A DNA stretch of 64,000 bases. It comes from VRUE01 sp963774555 (GTDB lineage Bacteria; Actinomycetota; Thermoleophilia; Solirubrobacterales; 70-9). Below, piece after piece: positions 51,113 to 59,666 of this stretch (position 1 is the first letter of the stretch; each line of letters starts with the position of its first letter). A program made the position numbers and the translations under genes. The stretch covers positions 558,001-622,000 of the forward strand of contig CAVZFL010000001.1 of assembly GCA_963774555.1 (NCBI GenBank), given 5' to 3'. The notes under the pieces are model-generated. The model saw nothing but the letters and a program-made list of their open reading frames with translations, was not told the origin of the DNA and made no database searches.

Positions 51113-52114
51113 TCAGGTGGTCACCACCAGGACTGCGGTGACCAGGACGTTGAGGGTCGCGAGGGGCAGCAGGACCTTCCAGCCGAGGCTCATCAGCTGG
51201 TCGTAGCGCAGGCGGGGGAGGGTGGCGCGGACCCAGATGAAGACGAGGACGAGGCCGAGCATCTTGGCCAGCATCCAGATCGGGTCGAGCCAGCTCGGGC
51301 CGGGGCCCATCCAGCCGCCGAGGAACATCGCCGCGGCGACGCCGGAGACGACCAGGATCTCCATGTATTCGACCAGCAGGAAGCTGCCGAAGCGCATGCC
51401 GCCGTACTCGGTCATGAAGCCCTGGACGAGTTCGGCGTCGGCCTCGGGCATGTCGAAGGGGGTGCGGTTGGTCTCGGCGAACCCCGCCAGCATGAAGATC
51501 AGGAAGCCGACGAACTGGGGGAAGACGAACCAGAGGTTGCCCTGGGCGTGGACGATGTCGACCAGCGAGAGCGAGCCGCCCATCATGATCACGCCGAGCA
51601 GCGCCAGCCCCATCGCCACCTCGTAGGAGATCAGCTGCGCGGCGCCGCGCATCGCCCCGAGCAGGCTGTACTTGGAGCCCGAGGACCAGCCGCCGAGCAG
51701 CAGGCCGTAGAAGGCGATCGAGCCGACGGCGAAGAAGTAGAGGATGCCGATCGGCACGTCGATCCCGTAGAGGCCGACGCCGTCCTGGACGTCGCCCCAG
51801 GGGATGATCGCCAGCGCCAGGACGCCGGAGAGCACCGGCAGCAGCGGGCCGAGGATGAACAGCGACGGGATCGCGTTCGCCGGCCGGAAGGCCTCCTTGG
51901 AGAGCAGCTTGCCGACGTCGGCGAGCGGCTGCAGGATGCCGAAGGGGCCGACGCGGTTGGGCCCGTAGCGGTGTTGGAAGCGCCCGATCAGCTTGCGCTC
52001 GAGCACCGTCATCAGCGGCAAGATGCCGAAGATCACCCCGAAGATGACCAGGCTCTTGACCACCATGATCCAGGTGGCTTCGACGAACTGGGTGTCGGCG
52101 ATCGGCAGTGTCAC
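51113..52114 (-). CDS. nuoH: NADH-quinone oxidoreductase subunit H
   Basis: 333 residues, eight transmembrane helices. Quinone-channel motifs: ERKLIGRFQHRYGPNRVGPF near 40-59, LADVGKLLSKEAFRP, SYEVAMGLALLG and AETNRTPFDMPEADAELVQG. It overlaps the nuoG stop by 4 bp. Normal length. Confidence 0.97.
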   Translation of the reverse strand: MTLPIADTQFVEATWIMVVKSLVIFGVIFGILPLMTVLERKLIGRFQHRYGPNRVGPFGILQPLADVGKLLSKEAFRPANAIPSLFILGPLLPVLSGVLALAIIPWGDVQDGVGLYGIDVPIGILYFFAVGSIAFYGLLLGGWSSGSKYSLLGAMRGAAQLISYEVAMGLALLGVIMMGGSLSLVDIVHAQGNLWFVFPQFVGFLIFMLAGFAETNRTPFDMPEADAELVQGFMTEYGGMRFGSFLLVEYMEILVVSGVAAAMFLGGWMGPGPSWLDPIWMLAKMLGLVLVFIWVRATLPRLRYDQLMSLGWKVLLPLATLNVLVTAVLVVTT

Positions 52115-54672
52115 GGGGCGGGGATCTTCTCGATTTGGACGCTGACGGGATTACCGTTGAGCAGGGCGTTGGCGTTGGCCTCGGCGGTGCCCTCCAGCAG
52201 CAGGCAGGTGCCCTCGGGCACCCGCTCGCGGATCGCCACGCGGGCGCGCAGGCTGGTGCCGTTCTGGCCGACGTCGACCTCGTCGCCGGATTTGAGGTTC
52301 AGGCGCTCGGCGTCGGCGAGTGACAGCTCCACCCGTTGCTGCGGGGCGAGGAAGCGGAGTGGCGGGTTGAGCTCGGTGATCGGGCCGGCCCAGAGGTCGC
52401 GGTAGGTGCTGAGGGCTAGGGCGCCCGGGGCCGGGTCCCCAGAACGCTCGGCGGGAGCCTCGCTGGAGTGTTCTGGGGACCCCGCCCCGGGCGCCTCAGT
52501 CGGCTCAGGCGCATTTGCGCGGGCGGGGGTGTCCTGCCAGCGGATGCCGCGGCCGCCGATGTCGGCGTCGGTGATGCCCTCGTAGAAGGGGACCGCATTG
52601 GCGAGGGCGGCGAAGGCCGAGGGCTGCGAGCTGATACCGGTGTCATGGCCCAGGGCGAGGGAGAGCTCCGCGAGGACGCCCCAGTTGGGACGGATGTCGC
52701 CCGGGCGCGAGGCGCTGGGGCGGACTCGCTGCAAGCGGCCGTCCGGGTGCGTGACCGTGCCGTCTTTCTCGGCGTGGGTCTCCAGTGGGAAGACGACGTC
52801 GGCGATCGCGGTGGTGGCTGTCTCGAAGGTCGAGAAGGCGATCACGTGGTCTGCGGCTGCCAGCGCCTTTCTCCAGGCTTCGGTGTCCGGGAAGTCCCGG
52901 AGGGGGTCAACGCCGAAGAGGAGCAGCGTCTTCAGCTCGCCCGACTCGAGGGCGGCCCGGATCGCCTCTGCGCCCTTACCTGCTGCCGTTGAAGTTAGTC
53001 CCGGACCGGCGTCGGGAAGACAGCCGGCCTCGCGCAGGCCGCGGGCGTTGGCGAACTCGGGGACTTCGAGCAAGCCGGAGCCCTTCGAGCCGTCAAGGTT
53101 GAGGGCGCTCGCCACCCCGAGCAGGGCGGCGACCGCCTCCTCGCCCTCGCGGCAAATGCGGTCGCCCCAAATGACGACGATCTGTTCAGCGCCGTGGAGT
53201 ATGTCGGCCATCGCCGATACCCCCTCCGAACGTTTTGCGCGGGAGGAGCCGGACGCTTTGGGCGACAGCCCCTCGACGTCACTTCGACGAGTTGCGAGTG
53301 AGGAGGGGGTATCGGCGATGGCCCCTGCCAGCATGGTGAGGAACTGTCCAGCCTGCCCTGGTGCGTAACGCACAGTTGCCTCGGCGCCGCCATCGAGCGT
53401 GGTCGGTGCCTCGGTCGCCACCGCCAGCGTGGCGCCGTTGCGGCGGATCGCCTTGCGGATGCGGAGGTCGAGGATCGGGGAGCTGTGCAGGGGGTCGGTG
53501 CCGAGGACGAGGATCGCGTCGGCCTCGTCGATGTCGCGCACCCTGGCGCCGATCTCCGGCTGGGCAAGGCGGACGAGCGCTTCGCGCGACGGTCCGCGCG
53601 AGGGGCGCGAGTCGACGTTGGGCGAGCCGAGCGCCTCGCGCATGATCCGCTGAACCAGATACCCCTCCTCGTTGGACGCGTCGCCGACGATCGCCGCGAC
53701 GCCACTCCGCGCATCCGACATTGACCCACCTCTGGTGTGGTCAATGTCGGATGCGCCCGCCCGCAGAGCCGCCGCGGCCTTGGCGATCGCGTCCTCCCAG
53801 CTCGCCTCGACCCCGCCGCGCAGCTGCGGCCCGCGTACCCGCTCCTCGGCGCCGAACATCTCGAAGCCGTAGCGGCCGCGGTCGCAGAGCCAGCCGTCGT
53901 CGACGTCGGGGTTGTCGCGGGCGACGACCCGCTTCACCTGCTCGTCGCGGACGGTGAAGCTGACGTTGCACTGGCTCGGGCACAGCGTGCAGACCGAGCC
54001 GGCCTGCTCGATGTCCCAGGGCCGGGCGCGGAAGCGGTAGGTGTAGCTGGTCAGCGCCCCGACCGGGCAGAGGTCGGTGATGTTGCCGTGGAAGGGCGCC
54101 ACATAGGGACGGTCGTCGAAGGTGCCGACGAAGGTGCGATCGCCCCGCTCCAGCAGCTGCAGCTGCTCGTCCTCGGCCACCTCCTGGCTGAAGCGCACGC
54201 AGCGGTAGCAGAGGATGCAGCGCTCGCGGTCGATCGCGACCAGCGGCGAGAGCTCGATCGGCTTCTCGAAGTGGCGCTTCTGATCGGTCATCCGGCTCTT
54301 GCCCGGTCCCCAGCCCATCGAGATGTCCTGCAGCGGGCACTCGCCGCCCTTGTCGCAGACCGGGCAGTCGAGCGGGTGGTTGACGAGCAGGAACTCGACC
54401 ACGGCGCTCTGCGCGTGCTTCACCTGGTCGGTCCGGGTGTGGACGACCATGCCGTCGCGCACTGGCGTCGAGCAGGAGGTCTGCAGCTTCGGGATCCCCT
54501 CGATCTCGACCAGGCACATGCGGCAGGCGCCGACCGGCTCGCCCAACTTCGGCTCGTAACAGAAGACCGGGATCTCGACGTCCCCGCGCTTGGCCGCGTC
54601 GTGCAGCATCTCGCCCTCGGTCGCCCGCACCTCGCGCCCGTCGACGATCAGCGTGATCTCCTTGCCACTCAC
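52111..54672 (-). CDS. nuoG: NADH-quinone oxidoreductase subunit G with three in-frame palindromic insertions
   Basis: 853 residues from GTG 54672. N-terminal 2Fe-2S domain (CYEPKLGEPVGACRMCLVE), His/Cys cluster HPLDCPVCDKGGECPLQD, 4Fe-4S CILCYRCVRFSQE, and the molybdopterin-oxidoreductase-type 4Fe-4S CTLCPSQCNVSF. The large C-terminal domain is FdhF-like and contains DPLRDFPDTEAW and FPLETHAEKDGTVTHPDGRL. Three stretches encoded by palindromes (about residues 306-321, 450-488 and 727-751) are low-complexity and lie between conserved blocks; each keeps the frame open. The insertions are inferred to be surface loops. It transfers electrons from NuoEF to NuoI. Confidence 0.95.
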   Translation of the reverse strand: MSGKEITLIVDGREVRATEGEMLHDAAKRGDVEIPVFCYEPKLGEPVGACRMCLVEIEGIPKLQTSCSTPVRDGMVVHTRTDQVKHAQSAVVEFLLVNHPLDCPVCDKGGECPLQDISMGWGPGKSRMTDQKRHFEKPIELSPLVAIDRERCILCYRCVRFSQEVAEDEQLQLLERGDRTFVGTFDDRPYVAPFHGNITDLCPVGALTSYTYRFRARPWDIEQAGSVCTLCPSQCNVSFTVRDEQVKRVVARDNPDVDDGWLCDRGRYGFEMFGAEERVRGPQLRGGVEASWEDAIAKAAAALRAGASDIDHTRGGSMSDARSGVAAIVGDASNEEGYLVQRIMREALGSPNVDSRPSRGPSREALVRLAQPEIGARVRDIDEADAILVLGTDPLHSSPILDLRIRKAIRRNGATLAVATEAPTTLDGGAEATVRYAPGQAGQFLTMLAGAIADTPSSLATRRSDVEGLSPKASGSSRAKRSEGVSAMADILHGAEQIVVIWGDRICREGEEAVAALLGVASALNLDGSKGSGLLEVPEFANARGLREAGCLPDAGPGLTSTAAGKGAEAIRAALESGELKTLLLFGVDPLRDFPDTEAWRKALAAADHVIAFSTFETATTAIADVVFPLETHAEKDGTVTHPDGRLQRVRPSASRPGDIRPNWGVLAELSLALGHDTGISSQPSAFAALANAVPFYEGITDADIGGRGIRWQDTPARANAPEPTEAPGAGSPEHSSEAPAERSGDPAPGALALSTYRDLWAGPITELNPPLRFLAPQQRVELSLADAERLNLKSGDEVDVGQNGTSLRARVAIRERVPEGTCLLLEGTAEANANALLNGNPVSVQIEKIPAP
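52420..52495. repeat. In-frame palindrome in nuoG, third insertion
   Basis: 26-bp arms (52420-52445 and 52470-52495) with one or two mismatches and a 24-nt loop. It encodes EAPGAGSPEHSSEAPAERSG and onward. The coding strand shares GGGTCCCC..AACACTC with the nuoM element at 46053. Confidence 0.93.
53206..53323. repeat. In-frame palindrome in nuoG, second insertion
   Basis: Perfect 22-bp arms (53206-53227 and 53302-53323; left arm begins GGCCATCGCCGATACCCCCT) around a 74-nt loop. It encodes a Ser/Arg/Lys-rich stretch (SSLATRRSDVEGLSPKASGS) not expected in the family. Confidence 0.95.
53709..53756. repeat. In-frame palindrome in nuoG, first insertion
   Basis: Perfect 18-bp arms GCGCATCCGACATTGACC (53709-53726) and complement (53739-53756) with a 12-nt loop that is itself CACC..GGTG. 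It encodes about 16 residues, including SDIDHTRGGSMSDA. Confidence 0.95.
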
Positions 54673-54685
54673 GCCCAGCCCCAGA

Positions 54686-54731
54686 TGTCGTAGTTGTCGC
54701 CGCTATGCGGGACGAAGTGCGACCGCAACTG
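54686..54731. repeat. Degenerate hairpin repeat, TGCGACCGCA family, copy 2
   Basis: CGCCGCTATGCGG followed by GAAGTGCGACCGCAACT, matching the core of the 31227 and 54757 copies but with a shortened left arm. It lies in the nuoF-nuoG gap. Confidence 0.75.
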
Positions 54732-54756
54732 TGGGGCCGGGGCGCAGGCCGGGGTC

Positions 54757-54804
54757 ATGTCGCTGTTCCCTCCGCTATGCGGCGGAAAGTGCGACCGCAG
54801 TTGG
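54757..54804. repeat. Hairpin repeat, TGCGACCGCA family, copy 3
   Basis: The 32 bases 54768-54799 are identical to 31241-31272. The left flank (GTCGCTGTT) pairs imperfectly with GCGACCGCAG. It sits 5 bp before the nuoF stop codon. Confidence 0.9.
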
Positions 54805-54808
54805 TGGG

Positions 54809-56086
54809 TCATGCAGCCACCGCCTCGGCCTGGCCCGCTTCGACGATCACGCGCTCGAACTCGGGGCGGAACTTGCGGACCATTGCTCCTACCGGCATCG
54901 CCATCGAGTCGCCGAGCACGCAGAGGCAGTGGCCGATGATGTTCTCCTGCACCGAGGCGACGATGTCGAGGTCCATCGGCGTCGCCTCGCCGCGCACCAC
55001 CCGTTCCAGCATCTTCACCGTCCAGTTGGTGCCCTCGCGGCAGGGGGTGCACTTGCCGCAGGACTCGTGGTGGTAGAAGCGCGCCGTGCGCAGCGCCATG
55101 TGGGGGATCGAGACCTGGTCGTCGGCGACGATGATCGAGCCCGAGCCGAGCATCGAGCCCGCCTCCGCCATCGCCTCGAAGCTGTAGGGCAGGTCGAGCC
55201 CCTCCTCGGCCTTGAGCACGGGGGAGGAGGAGCCGCCGGGGTAGAAGGCCTTGACCTCGCGCCCCTCGGCCGGGCCGCCGGCGAGGTCCATGATCAGCTC
55301 GCGGGTCGGTATCCCCAGCTCTACCTCGTAGTTGCCGGGCCGCCGCACGCAGCCGGAGACCGAGACCACCTTGGTGCCCGGCGACTGCTCGGTGCCGAAG
55401 CCCTTGAACCACTCGGCGCCGTTGCGCACGATGTGGGGGACGTTGGAGAGCGTCTCGACGTTGTTGATCAGCGTCGGCCCGCCGTAGAGGCCTTGCACCG
55501 CCGGGAAGGGCGGCTTCAGGCGCGGGTTGCCGCGCTTGCCCTCGAGCGCGTCGAGCAGGGCGGTCTCCTCGCCGCAGATGTAGGCGCCGGCGCCGCGGTG
55601 GACGACCAGCTCCAGGTCGCGGCGGCTGCCGAGGATGTCCTCGCCGAGGTAGCCGGCGTCATAGGCCTCGGCGACCGCGGAGTCGAGGATGTCGGCCTGC
55701 GAGTCGTACTCGCCGCGGATGAAGATGAAGGCGTGGCCGGCGCCGGCGGCGAGCGCGGCGATCGCGATCCCCTCGATCAGCTGGTGCGGGTTGCGCTGCA
55801 TCAGCTCGCGGTCCTTGAAGGCGCCCGGCTCGGACTCATCGGCGTTGCAGCAGAGGTACTTGTCCATCTCGCCGCGGGGCAGGAAGCTCGCCTTTTTGCC
55901 CATCGAGAAGCCGGCGCCGCCGCGCCCGCGCAGGCCCGAGTCTTCAAGCTCTTTGAGCACCTCCTCGGCCTCCATCTCGCGGTAGGCCTTCTCCAGCGTC
56001 GCGTAGCCGCCGTAGCCCCTGTAGCCGGCGAGCGTGCGCAGCGCCGGGTCTTCGGCGTTCTTCAGCAGCATCCGCGTCTCAGGCAT
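54809..56086 (-). CDS. nuoF: NADH-quinone oxidoreductase subunit F
   Basis: 425 residues from ATG 56086 (MPETRMLLKN), overlapping nuoE by 8 bp. FMN/NADH site GLRGRGGAGFSMGKKASF near 50-67, FIRGEYDSQADIL, AGAYICGEETALLDALEGKR near 170-190, and the 4Fe-4S motif ESCGKCTPCREG near 345 with the distal Cys in IIGHCLCVLGD. It oxidises NADH and passes electrons to NuoE/NuoG. Confidence 0.97.
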   Translation of the reverse strand: MPETRMLLKNAEDPALRTLAGYRGYGGYATLEKAYREMEAEEVLKELEDSGLRGRGGAGFSMGKKASFLPRGEMDKYLCCNADESEPGAFKDRELMQRNPHQLIEGIAIAALAAGAGHAFIFIRGEYDSQADILDSAVAEAYDAGYLGEDILGSRRDLELVVHRGAGAYICGEETALLDALEGKRGNPRLKPPFPAVQGLYGGPTLINNVETLSNVPHIVRNGAEWFKGFGTEQSPGTKVVSVSGCVRRPGNYEVELGIPTRELIMDLAGGPAEGREVKAFYPGGSSSPVLKAEEGLDLPYSFEAMAEAGSMLGSGSIIVADDQVSIPHMALRTARFYHHESCGKCTPCREGTNWTVKMLERVVRGEATPMDLDIVASVQENIIGHCLCVLGDSMAMPVGAMVRKFRPEFERVIVEAGQAEAVAA

Positions 56087-56675
56087 CGGGCCCTCCCGGC
56101 AGCGGCCGCCTCTCCAGCGCCTTCTCCGGCAGCACCTCGGCGCCGGCGCGCAGCTGCTCGATCGCGGTCCCCGCCTCGGCCGCCTCCAGCGGCCCGAAGT
56201 AGCGCTCGTCGATCGAGGCCATCGGCGCGATATCGCAGGCGCCAAGGCACTCGAACCCGGTGACGAAGAAGTCCTCGTCGTCCCCAGCGGCCTCCCGGAA
56301 GGCGTCAAGCAGCTCGTCCCCACCCCGCATCCAGCACGAGATGTTGGTGCACACAGCCACCTTGTGAGTCCCAACCGGATCCGTATGCAGCAGGTCGTAA
56401 AAGCTCGCCACTGACTCCAGATAGGCCGGCGTCACCCGCATTATCGCAGCGGCCTGCCGAATCCCCTTCGGCGTGCACCACCCATAGAGCCTCTGCACCG
56501 CCCACAGTGCCGGAATCGAGGCAGATTTCCGATCCGGATACCGCGACATCAGCTCCTCGATCCGCTCGCGCAGCTCGGCCGGGCAGTCGACCTCGTGCAG
56601 CTCGGGAATCCGCTCCGGAGCCCGATCCGGCACGCGCCCCTCAGTAAGCGCCTGATCCACAGGAAGCTCAGCCAC
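56079..56675 (-). CDS. nuoE: NADH-quinone oxidoreductase subunit E
   Basis: 198 residues from GTG 56675, with GGAGGC just upstream. The ATG at 56726 lies inside a palindromic element and is less likely. The thioredoxin-like 2Fe-2S fold has CTNISCWMRGG and FECLGACDIAP as cluster ligands. The N-terminal helical part is SRYPDRKSASIPALWAVQRL. It sits between nuoD and nuoF; the palindrome separates it from nuoD. Confidence 0.94.
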   Translation of the reverse strand: MAELPVDQALTEGRVPDRAPERIPELHEVDCPAELRERIEELMSRYPDRKSASIPALWAVQRLYGWCTPKGIRQAAAIMRVTPAYLESVASFYDLLHTDPVGTHKVAVCTNISCWMRGGDELLDAFREAAGDDEDFFVTGFECLGACDIAPMASIDERYFGPLEAAEAGTAIEQLRAGAEVLPEKALERRPLPGGPDA

Positions 56676-56687
56676 GGTGCCTCCGAA

Positions 56688-56782
56688 GAGGGCGACGGGG
56701 GGCCTCCCCGACGGGCGGATACTCAAATCGTCGGTCCAACTGGACCGACGATTGGACGGCGGGGAGGCCCCCCGTCGCCCTC
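56688..56782. repeat. Long nested palindrome between nuoD and nuoE
   Basis: Outer arms of 22-23 bp (56688-56710 and 56760-56782) pair GAGGGCGACGGGGGGCCTCC with its complement. An inner perfect hairpin CGTCGGTCCA-AC-TGGACCGACG occupies 56729-56750. The right arm overlaps the nuoD stop codon. Confidence 0.95.
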
Positions 56783-57971
56783 ACCGGTCGACCCCACCCA
56801 AGATCGGGTCCAGCATCCCCAGCGAGCAGATCATGTCGGCGATGTAGCTGCCCGTCGACATGTCCTTGAAGGCCTGCAGGTTGACGAAGGACGGATCGCG
56901 GAAGTGCACCCGCGCCGGCTTCGCCGAGCCGTCGGCGAGCACGAAGCACCCCAGCTCGCCGCGCGGCGACTCGATCGCGTAGTAGAGCTCGCCCGGCCCC
57001 ACCCGGTAGCCCTCGGTGACGAGCTTGAAGTGGTGGATCAGCGACTCCATCGAGGTCGAGAGCTCCGAGCGCGGCGGCAGCACGTACTTGCGGTCATCGG
57101 CGATGAACGGCCCCTCCGGCAGCGCGTCGAGCGCCTGCTCGATGATCCGCGTCGACTCGACCATCTCCGCCACCCGCACCCGGTAGCGGTCATAGTTGTC
57201 GCCGACCGTGCCGACCGGGATCTTGAAGTCCAGCTCCGGGTAGGCGAGGTAGTCGAAGGCCTTGCGCAGGTCCCAGGGCTCGCCGGCGGCGCGCAGCAGC
57301 GGCCCGGTCACGCCCAGCTCCAGCAGCCGCTCGCGGGAGACGATCCCGGTCCCCTTGGTCCGCGAGAGGAAGACCTCGTTGCGGTCGAGCAGCGCCTCGT
57401 ACTGGCCGACCCGCACCGGCATCTCGGCGACGAACTCGCGCAGCTTGGCCTCGAAGCCGAGCGGGATGTCCTCGATCACGCCGCCGACCTGGAAGTAGCG
57501 GGTGTGCATCCGTTGCCCGGCCGCCATCTCGAAGAGGTCGAGGATGCGGTCGCGCTCGCGGAAGCAGTACCAGAGCATCGAGATCGCGCCGAGGTCGAGC
57601 GCCGTCGTCCCCAACCAGACCAGGTGGGAGTGGATGCGGTTGAGCTCGAGGAAGATCGTCCGCAGGTACTTGGCCCGCGGCGGGATCTCCAGCTCGATCA
57701 ACCGCTCGACCGCGCCGCAGAAGGCCTCCATCTGGAAGAAGTAGGAGACGTAGTCCATGCGCTCGACGAAGGGGATGACCTTCCAGTAGCTCTTGTCCTC
57801 GCAGGACTTTTCGATCCCGGTGTGGACGTAGCCGATCACCGGCTTGAGGTCGCGCACGACCTCGCCTTCGAGGTCGACGACGAGGCGCAGGACGCCGTGC
57901 GTGGCCGGGTGGTGCGGCCCGATGTTCACGGTCATCACCTCGGTGCTGCGGTCCTCGACCAGCTCAGCCAT
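56781..57971 (-). CDS. nuoD: NADH-quinone oxidoreductase subunit D
   Basis: 396 residues from ATG 57971. Quinone-site motifs: NIGPHHPATHGVLRLVVDLE near 16-35 (with the His that contacts quinone), GYVHTGIEKSCEDKSYWKVI, and FVNLQAFKDMSTGSYIADMI near the end with the conserved Asp. It overlaps nuoC by 8 bp. Typical of the 49-kDa subunit. Confidence 0.97.
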   Translation of the reverse strand: MAELVEDRSTEVMTVNIGPHHPATHGVLRLVVDLEGEVVRDLKPVIGYVHTGIEKSCEDKSYWKVIPFVERMDYVSYFFQMEAFCGAVERLIELEIPPRAKYLRTIFLELNRIHSHLVWLGTTALDLGAISMLWYCFRERDRILDLFEMAAGQRMHTRYFQVGGVIEDIPLGFEAKLREFVAEMPVRVGQYEALLDRNEVFLSRTKGTGIVSRERLLELGVTGPLLRAAGEPWDLRKAFDYLAYPELDFKIPVGTVGDNYDRYRVRVAEMVESTRIIEQALDALPEGPFIADDRKYVLPPRSELSTSMESLIHHFKLVTEGYRVGPGELYYAIESPRGELGCFVLADGSAKPARVHFRDPSFVNLQAFKDMSTGSYIADMICSLGMLDPILGGVDR

Positions 57972-58482
57972 AGTTGCGCTCGTTGTAGGTGAAGGTCACC
58001 GGCTCGCCGCCGACCGGGAAGTCGCGCCGTTGCGGCCAGCCGACGTAGTCGTCGGGCAGCAGGATCCGCCGCAGGTCGGGATGGCCCTTGAAGACGATCC
58101 CGAAGAAGTCGAAGACTTCGCGCTCCTGGAACTCGGCGGTCGCGAACAGCTCGACGCAGGAGTCGAGCTCCGGCAGCGAGTCCTCGCCCGGATCGGCCAG
58201 CAGCGCCTTGACCCGCAGACGCTCGACCCGGTCGTGGTCGAGCAGCTCGTAGTGGACGGCGAAGCGCGGCTCCGCCGGCAGGTAGTCCGCCGCGTGCAGG
58301 CTGGAGAGGAAGCGGTAGCCCTGGCCGGGCGCGTCGCGCAGCCAGTCGAGCACGGCGAGCACCTGCGCCGGGTCGATCGAGAGGCTCGCGCAGCCGTGCT
58401 CGAAGCCGCTGTCGAGGATCGCGCCGGGGTGCTCGCTCTCGATCTCGCCCCGGATCAGCTCCAGTCCGGGGGCGTCAGGCAC
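57964..58482 (-). CDS. nuoC: NADH-quinone oxidoreductase subunit C
   Basis: 172 residues from ATG 58482. The 30-kDa subunit signature EREVFDFFGIVFKGHPDLRR followed by ILLPDDYVGWPQRRDFP is near the C-terminus. It is separate from nuoD, as in most actinobacteria. It overlaps nuoB and nuoD by 8 bp each. Confidence 0.96.
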   Translation of the reverse strand: MPDAPGLELIRGEIESEHPGAILDSGFEHGCASLSIDPAQVLAVLDWLRDAPGQGYRFLSSLHAADYLPAEPRFAVHYELLDHDRVERLRVKALLADPGEDSLPELDSCVELFATAEFQEREVFDFFGIVFKGHPDLRRILLPDDYVGWPQRRDFPVGGEPVTFTYNERNYG

Positions 58483-59143
58483 CGATCAGCTCCCTGGCGG
58501 CGAGGTAGGCCTCGGCCGACTCGGCGCTCGGTTCGCTGCGCGGACCGCCCCGAGCCCACTCCTCGCTGCCGTGCGCGTCGTAGCGCGTCCGCCAGCCCTG
58601 ATCGGGGTTGCCCTGGATCTTTCGCTGCAGCTTGGTGAAGCCGTAGAGGACCGCCTCCGGCCGCGGCGGGCAGCCGGGTATGTGGAGGTCGATCGGCATG
58701 AACTTGTCCGCCCCCTGGACCACGGCGTAGTTGGAGAACATGCCGCCGCTGGAGGAGCAGGCGCCCATCGAGACCGCCCACTTCGGCTCCAGCATCTGGT
58801 CGTAGAGGCGGCGGACGACCGGCGCCATCTTGATCGAGACCCGGCCCGAGAGGATGATCATGTCGGCCTGGCGCGGCGAGGCTCGCAGCGCCTCGGCGCC
58901 GAAGCGGGCGAGGTCGTAGCGGGCGGTGACGATCGAGATCGGCGCCTCGATCGCACAGCAGGCGAGGCCGAAGGTGAGCGGGAAGATCGAGTTCGAGCGC
59001 GCCCAGCCGAGCATCTTCTCGAAGTTGGTCAGGACCACCTTCTGCTCGACGTAGCGCTCCAGCTCCTCACCCTCGAGGTCGCCGCGGAGCATGTCGCGGG
59101 CGCGCAGCTGGCGCTCGCGCATCGTCTGCCGTTCTACCTCCAA
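58475..59143 (-). CDS. nuoB: NADH-quinone oxidoreductase subunit B
   Basis: 222 residues from ATG 59143. N2 cluster ligands: FGLACCAIE near 60, GACSSSGGMF near 128 and HIPGCPPRPEA near 160. The N-terminal extension (about 40 residues) and the C-terminal Ser/Glu-rich tail are longer than in E. coli but normal for actinobacteria. It overlaps nuoA by 10 bp. Confidence 0.97.
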   Translation of the reverse strand: MEVERQTMRERQLRARDMLRGDLEGEELERYVEQKVVLTNFEKMLGWARSNSIFPLTFGLACCAIEAPISIVTARYDLARFGAEALRASPRQADMIILSGRVSIKMAPVVRRLYDQMLEPKWAVSMGACSSSGGMFSNYAVVQGADKFMPIDLHIPGCPPRPEAVLYGFTKLQRKIQGNPDQGWRTRYDAHGSEEWARGGPRSEPSAESAEAYLAARELIGA

Positions 59144-59511
59144 TCCAGGGCCCCCTTGCGCCAGACGTAGACGAAGGCGACCAGCAAAAGGGCGACGAAG
59201 GTGACCAGCTCGCCCAACACGAAGACGCTGTCGGCTCCCTTCATGATCACCCCGATCGGGTAGAGGAAGACGACCTCGATGTCGAAGAGGATGAAGAGCA
59301 TCGCGATCAGGTAGAAGCTGACGCCGAAGCGCAGCCCGTGCGAGGACTCGACCGGGATCCCCGACTCATACGGCTCTGTCTGCCGCAGGCTCGCCGCGGT
59401 CGGGCGCTGCGGGCGCTTCGGCCCGATCACGTGGTTGAGCATCGCGAAGGCGCCCCCGACGGTGACACCGAGGAAGGCGAAGACGAGAATCGGCAGGTAG
59501 CTCTTCAGCAC
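59134..59511 (-). CDS. nuoA: NADH-quinone oxidoreductase subunit A
   Basis: 125 residues from GTG 59511. Three transmembrane helices; the family motif is EPYESGIPVESSHGLRFGVS followed by FYLIAMLFILFDIEVVFLYP. It is the first gene of the nuo operon. No Shine-Dalgarno sequence precedes the start. Confidence 0.95.
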   Translation of the reverse strand: MLKSYLPILVFAFLGVTVGGAFAMLNHVIGPKRPQRPTAASLRQTEPYESGIPVESSHGLRFGVSFYLIAMLFILFDIEVVFLYPIGVIMKGADSVFVLGELVTFVALLLVAFVYVWRKGALDWR

Positions 59512-59666
59512 TGGGAGGTCCGTTTAGGCTGGGCGGCCCGCGCGGCTCTCCAGCCACGCCTCACCGCCTGCAGCCGCTGTTATACACCCACCTTGTAACA
59601 GATTGCTACATAGTGATATTCCGCATCAGCAAGCCGAATCCCGACCCTCTTAGGAGGAAATAGGCC
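59512..59666. promoter_or_regulatory. Divergent intergenic region between nuoA and a membrane protein gene
   Basis: The 155-bp gap has an AT-rich centre (59590-59630, TTGTAACAGATTGCTACATA) that probably holds both promoters; hexamers are not clear enough to assign. AGGAGG at 59652-59657 is the ribosome-binding site of the plus-strand gene. Confidence 0.5.

Noticed and set aside
56676..56726. ATG 56726 as the nuoE start
   Set aside because: It lies within the loop of a palindromic element; GTG 56675 gives the normal length and has GGAGG just upstream.
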